A stretch of 64,000 bases of DNA from NCBI GenBank assembly GCA_002189035.1, contig CM007991.1, positions 434,001 through 498,000 of the forward strand, read 5' to 3'. A program made the position numbers and the translations under genes. Positions 61,284-64,000 of this stretch are shown in pieces. This stretch comes from Utricularia gibba. Lineage: Eukaryota > Streptophyta > Magnoliopsida > Lamiales > Lentibulariaceae. The first letter of the stretch is position 1, and each line of letters opens with the position of its first letter. The notes below the pieces were generated by a model. That model did not search any database, was not told the DNA's origin, and was given only the letters and a program-made list of their open reading frames with translations.

Positions 61284-64000
61284 TTGCTTTTTCTTTTTTA
61301 TTTTTTGCAACGACCAAGTGATTGAAATGAAACGAAAATGAGTAGTAGTAATATGTACATGACACACAGTTCTTAGTGACCATTGAATCAACACATACAC
61401 AGCTCACAGACATCACGAGCCTTTGGAAATTGCTTTTGAGCTCCTTTACGTGGCCGTGACCTTGTCTCTCTGCTCACTCTCAACGCCTTTTATTTATTAC
61501 AAGTTGCACCTCAGATTACTTAAACATTCTGTTCTGTTCTGTTGCTCCATTTTGCCTCTCGGAATCTTGGAGACCCAACGTCCCATTTTCGCCATGTCCT
61601 CATCGCCTGCAACCCATCGACTACGGGGGTAGTGAGATTGAAAAAGGAGAAAGCGGGGAAGGACTTTAGAGGGAAAAGAGAAGATAAAAAGGAGGGAGGC
61701 TTCACGTGCAATGGAACTATGCACGATCGAGTTTGGAAGCAAGCTGGGGACGAAGGCAAACTTCTTGCGTTTTCTGCAACATGAACTTGTGTGTTCCAAC
61801 CATGTTTCCAACTTGTGTTATCTTTAAGTCGTTTTCACTTTGCTGTAGTCATGATAGATTGTTCACTCCTTGAGATTTGTTTGATGATTTCTAGCGTATC
61901 TCCATGTCATGTCTTGTTCGGAAATGAGTTCTTCACTCTTTCCTGCTGTAAGTGTGGAACGCTCCAGTGGATTCTGGAAGGTGAGATGCAGCAGAGTGAC
62001 CCTACACAGGGAGCCTTGTATGGAGATACATTCAGTGGCCAGAATGAGTAGGATAGGCACTCCAGGGCAGATTGGTGGGAAGCAGAGGATTCCAACGTGT
62101 CCATTCTACTACTTTTCCGTGGAGCATCTGGAAGAAAGGAAGGGGCAGGGGAAAATGGAAGAGAATCAGCAAGGAGAAAGGGTTCAGCTTCTGAATCTTA
62201 GAACTGAATTTACAGATTCTGCATTTCTAGTCATTTTGTAAGCAGACAGATCATGCAATTCTACATTTTACTCTCAAGGCATGATTAAGCCACGTCCCTT
62301 TGTTTCAACAAGAGGATGAATGAGCTAACGTGGCTCTTCTGTCTATACATCCAAGCCCATGAAAGCCATACAGCATCATCAATCCCACATTCATAGAGCT
62401 TGAGGGGTGCTGCTCTCCTAGCTTGCTATGCTTCAAGTGGAATGCAACTTGCTTAGTGGACTGACAGTCCCCTGCCCGCCAGTGTTTCCACCTGAAACCT
62501 TGCGTCTCCCTTTCTATCTTGCTCTTTCCCAGTTGTTCTTCCAACGAAGGAAAACAAAGGGCAAAGATAACAAGCTGCTGTTGTTATTCACATAAACAGA
62601 GAAGCTGCTGTTTTGGTCCAAAGCAGATCCAATTCTAAGATAAACAACTTTACCATTCCATAAGTAACCTCACCCAAAACGGACTGTGAGGGAGGAGCTA
62701 TTCAGTATTATCTTCAGTCTTCATGAATACTGATCCATTGCGGCCCAGCCAATAAGCTATTGATACACCAGTTTTTAAAGCGGGGAGGCAGTCAACAATA
62801 TACACGAGGGGTTGGATGAATAGCCAACCAGATTGGCGAAGAAAAAGCGTAGAGAAAATCTAAACCTAAAGCAGTAAAAAGCAAGCAGTAGAGAGAGCGA
62901 AGAGCTAGAAGCACAAAGGCAGAAGAACCAAGACCAAACAAAACAGATGAACTAAATCTGAAGCTTTTTTATTGCTTCAATAGGTGCAGTTGTTAAACTA
63001 AGCATTCCATACTTGAGCCAATTAATTGTTAAAGGTGATTTCAGTTCACATAAACAAATTATCATAACCTGGAAAACGGATTATACAACTCGCCGATGAG
63101 ACATACAGAAGCCACAGCCAGCAACTATTAACACATCCCCACAAATGCTTGGAAGAAGAGGCAGGTTCGACCAAAACCACCTCAAGTGCCTAAGCATTCG
63201 TGGGACTAAATTCCCACACCTCAAGCAAGCTAAAAATAAGCAACAAGGATTGGCAATCGCAGTACCATAGTTTGCCACATGCAGAGCTTGGTTCAACAGC
63301 TTAGTTAGCTACCTCCACACCCCTCAGAGTTGGTTTTACACTAACTTTTCACGATGCAAAATCCCTGCAAATTTCATGCTCATGAGTACAAGATAAGTGG
63401 CAAATTATTAATAGAGTATGTATGCACTCGCAGCAGCAATATTCTAACCCAGGGATAGAGGCGAATGGAGAAGATGTGACACGTAAAACAATCAAGAAAA
63501 ACGACAGTTGGAGAAAAAGTAGTTTGCAGCATTAAGCTTATTAATTTTTTTTCAACGCTGGATAAATGGAGGACTAAATGCTGTCAAGAAAGCGCACAAA
63601 ACCTGTTCTCTATTCACGCTTAAATACCACGAACAGCAGCAGCTAGTGTTGTAACCAATAAAGGAAGTGCGTCAAATTCCCTTGCAATCTTCAACAATTC
63701 TTTTCAGAAAATTATTTATAGAACGAACTAATGTGATTCAGCATCCCAAAATGGATATCTGAAAAGCGGGCAATAGGGATCACAGAGGTTTATTTGCAAA
63801 TAGTAAATATAAAGAATCAACTCCAAGTTCATATTATAATCATTTATGCCTAAAGCCTCGACAGACAGAAGGATAAAAATTTCAAAACCTCTTTTTCAGG
63901 TGATGAGGGAGAGCAATTCAGACTACATAGGCACAAATGGTACCGCAAAACCCATAAAAATAACAAATTACAAGTGCCAACAGAGAATGCGTTAATGAAA
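61284..64000. other. Right end of window, no supported gene
   Basis: About 2.7 kb. Left part: ERF promoter side. From 61790 to 62240 two overlapping plus-strand frames (86 and 110 codons) show no domain. From 62580 onwards the DNA is A-rich on the plus strand with small frames only. It could be intron, UTR or a non-coding transcript of a gene beyond the edge, but nothing decides this. Confidence 0.45.

Noticed and set aside
60849-61325. 158-codon plus-strand open frame opposite the ERF gene
   Set aside because: GC-rich AP2 coding sequence keeps the opposite strand open; the content is Arg/Gly-rich with no domain.

Overview
The window is nuclear DNA of a flowering plant, most likely a dicot. 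Every recognisable gene belongs to a land-plant family: GATL and GAUT glycosyltransferases, a TBL acetyltransferase, an EPFL peptide, a FERONIA-type receptor kinase, a B1-type CDK, a WNK kinase and a FORKED/VAN3-binding-like protein. The genes carry short GT-AG introns and are separated by AT-rich spacers of about 0.3 to 2.7 kb. Twenty-one protein genes in 64 kb, with no transposon gene seen, point to a compact, gene-dense genome. I cannot name the species.

Layout, left to right: hexose transporter STP (-, runs off the left end); GATL glycosyltransferase (+); NPK1/ANP-type MAPKKK (-, 16 exons); small one-TM, probably plastid, protein (+); TSO1-like CXC factor (+); EPFL4/5/6-type peptide (+); FORKED-like PH protein (-, 5' exons out of frame); TBL O-acetyltransferase (+); stand-alone BZR1-domain protein (-); IMK2-like LRR receptor pseudokinase (-); F-box/LRR FBL3-like (-); U-box/ARM E3 ligase (+, one frame break); WNK kinase (-, one frame break); FERONIA-like receptor kinase (+, intronless CDS); plant coiled-coil protein (-); NHL/LEA-2 protein (-); CDKB1 (+); GAUT7-like protein (-); NADP-malic enzyme (-, 19 exons); SDS22-like PP1 regulator (+); DREB-type ERF (-). 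About 2.7 kb at the right end holds no gene I can support.

These are independent neighbours, not a pathway cluster. Several concern cell walls (GATL, GAUT7-like, TBL, FERONIA-like) or growth and division (MAPKKK, CXC factor, CDKB1, EPFL, FORKED-like), but plant genes are normally scattered and I infer no co-regulation.

Exon boundaries were placed by eye from splice consensus, reading-frame continuity and protein-family conservation, so individual coordinates may be off by a base or two. The main anomalies are three conserved genes (U-box, WNK, FORKED-like) with frame breaks, two that look exactly like a single missing base. There are also two GC-AG introns, two stop-free introns of length 3n, and a BZR1 DNA-binding domain without the usual regulatory tail. 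I found no previously undescribed system.
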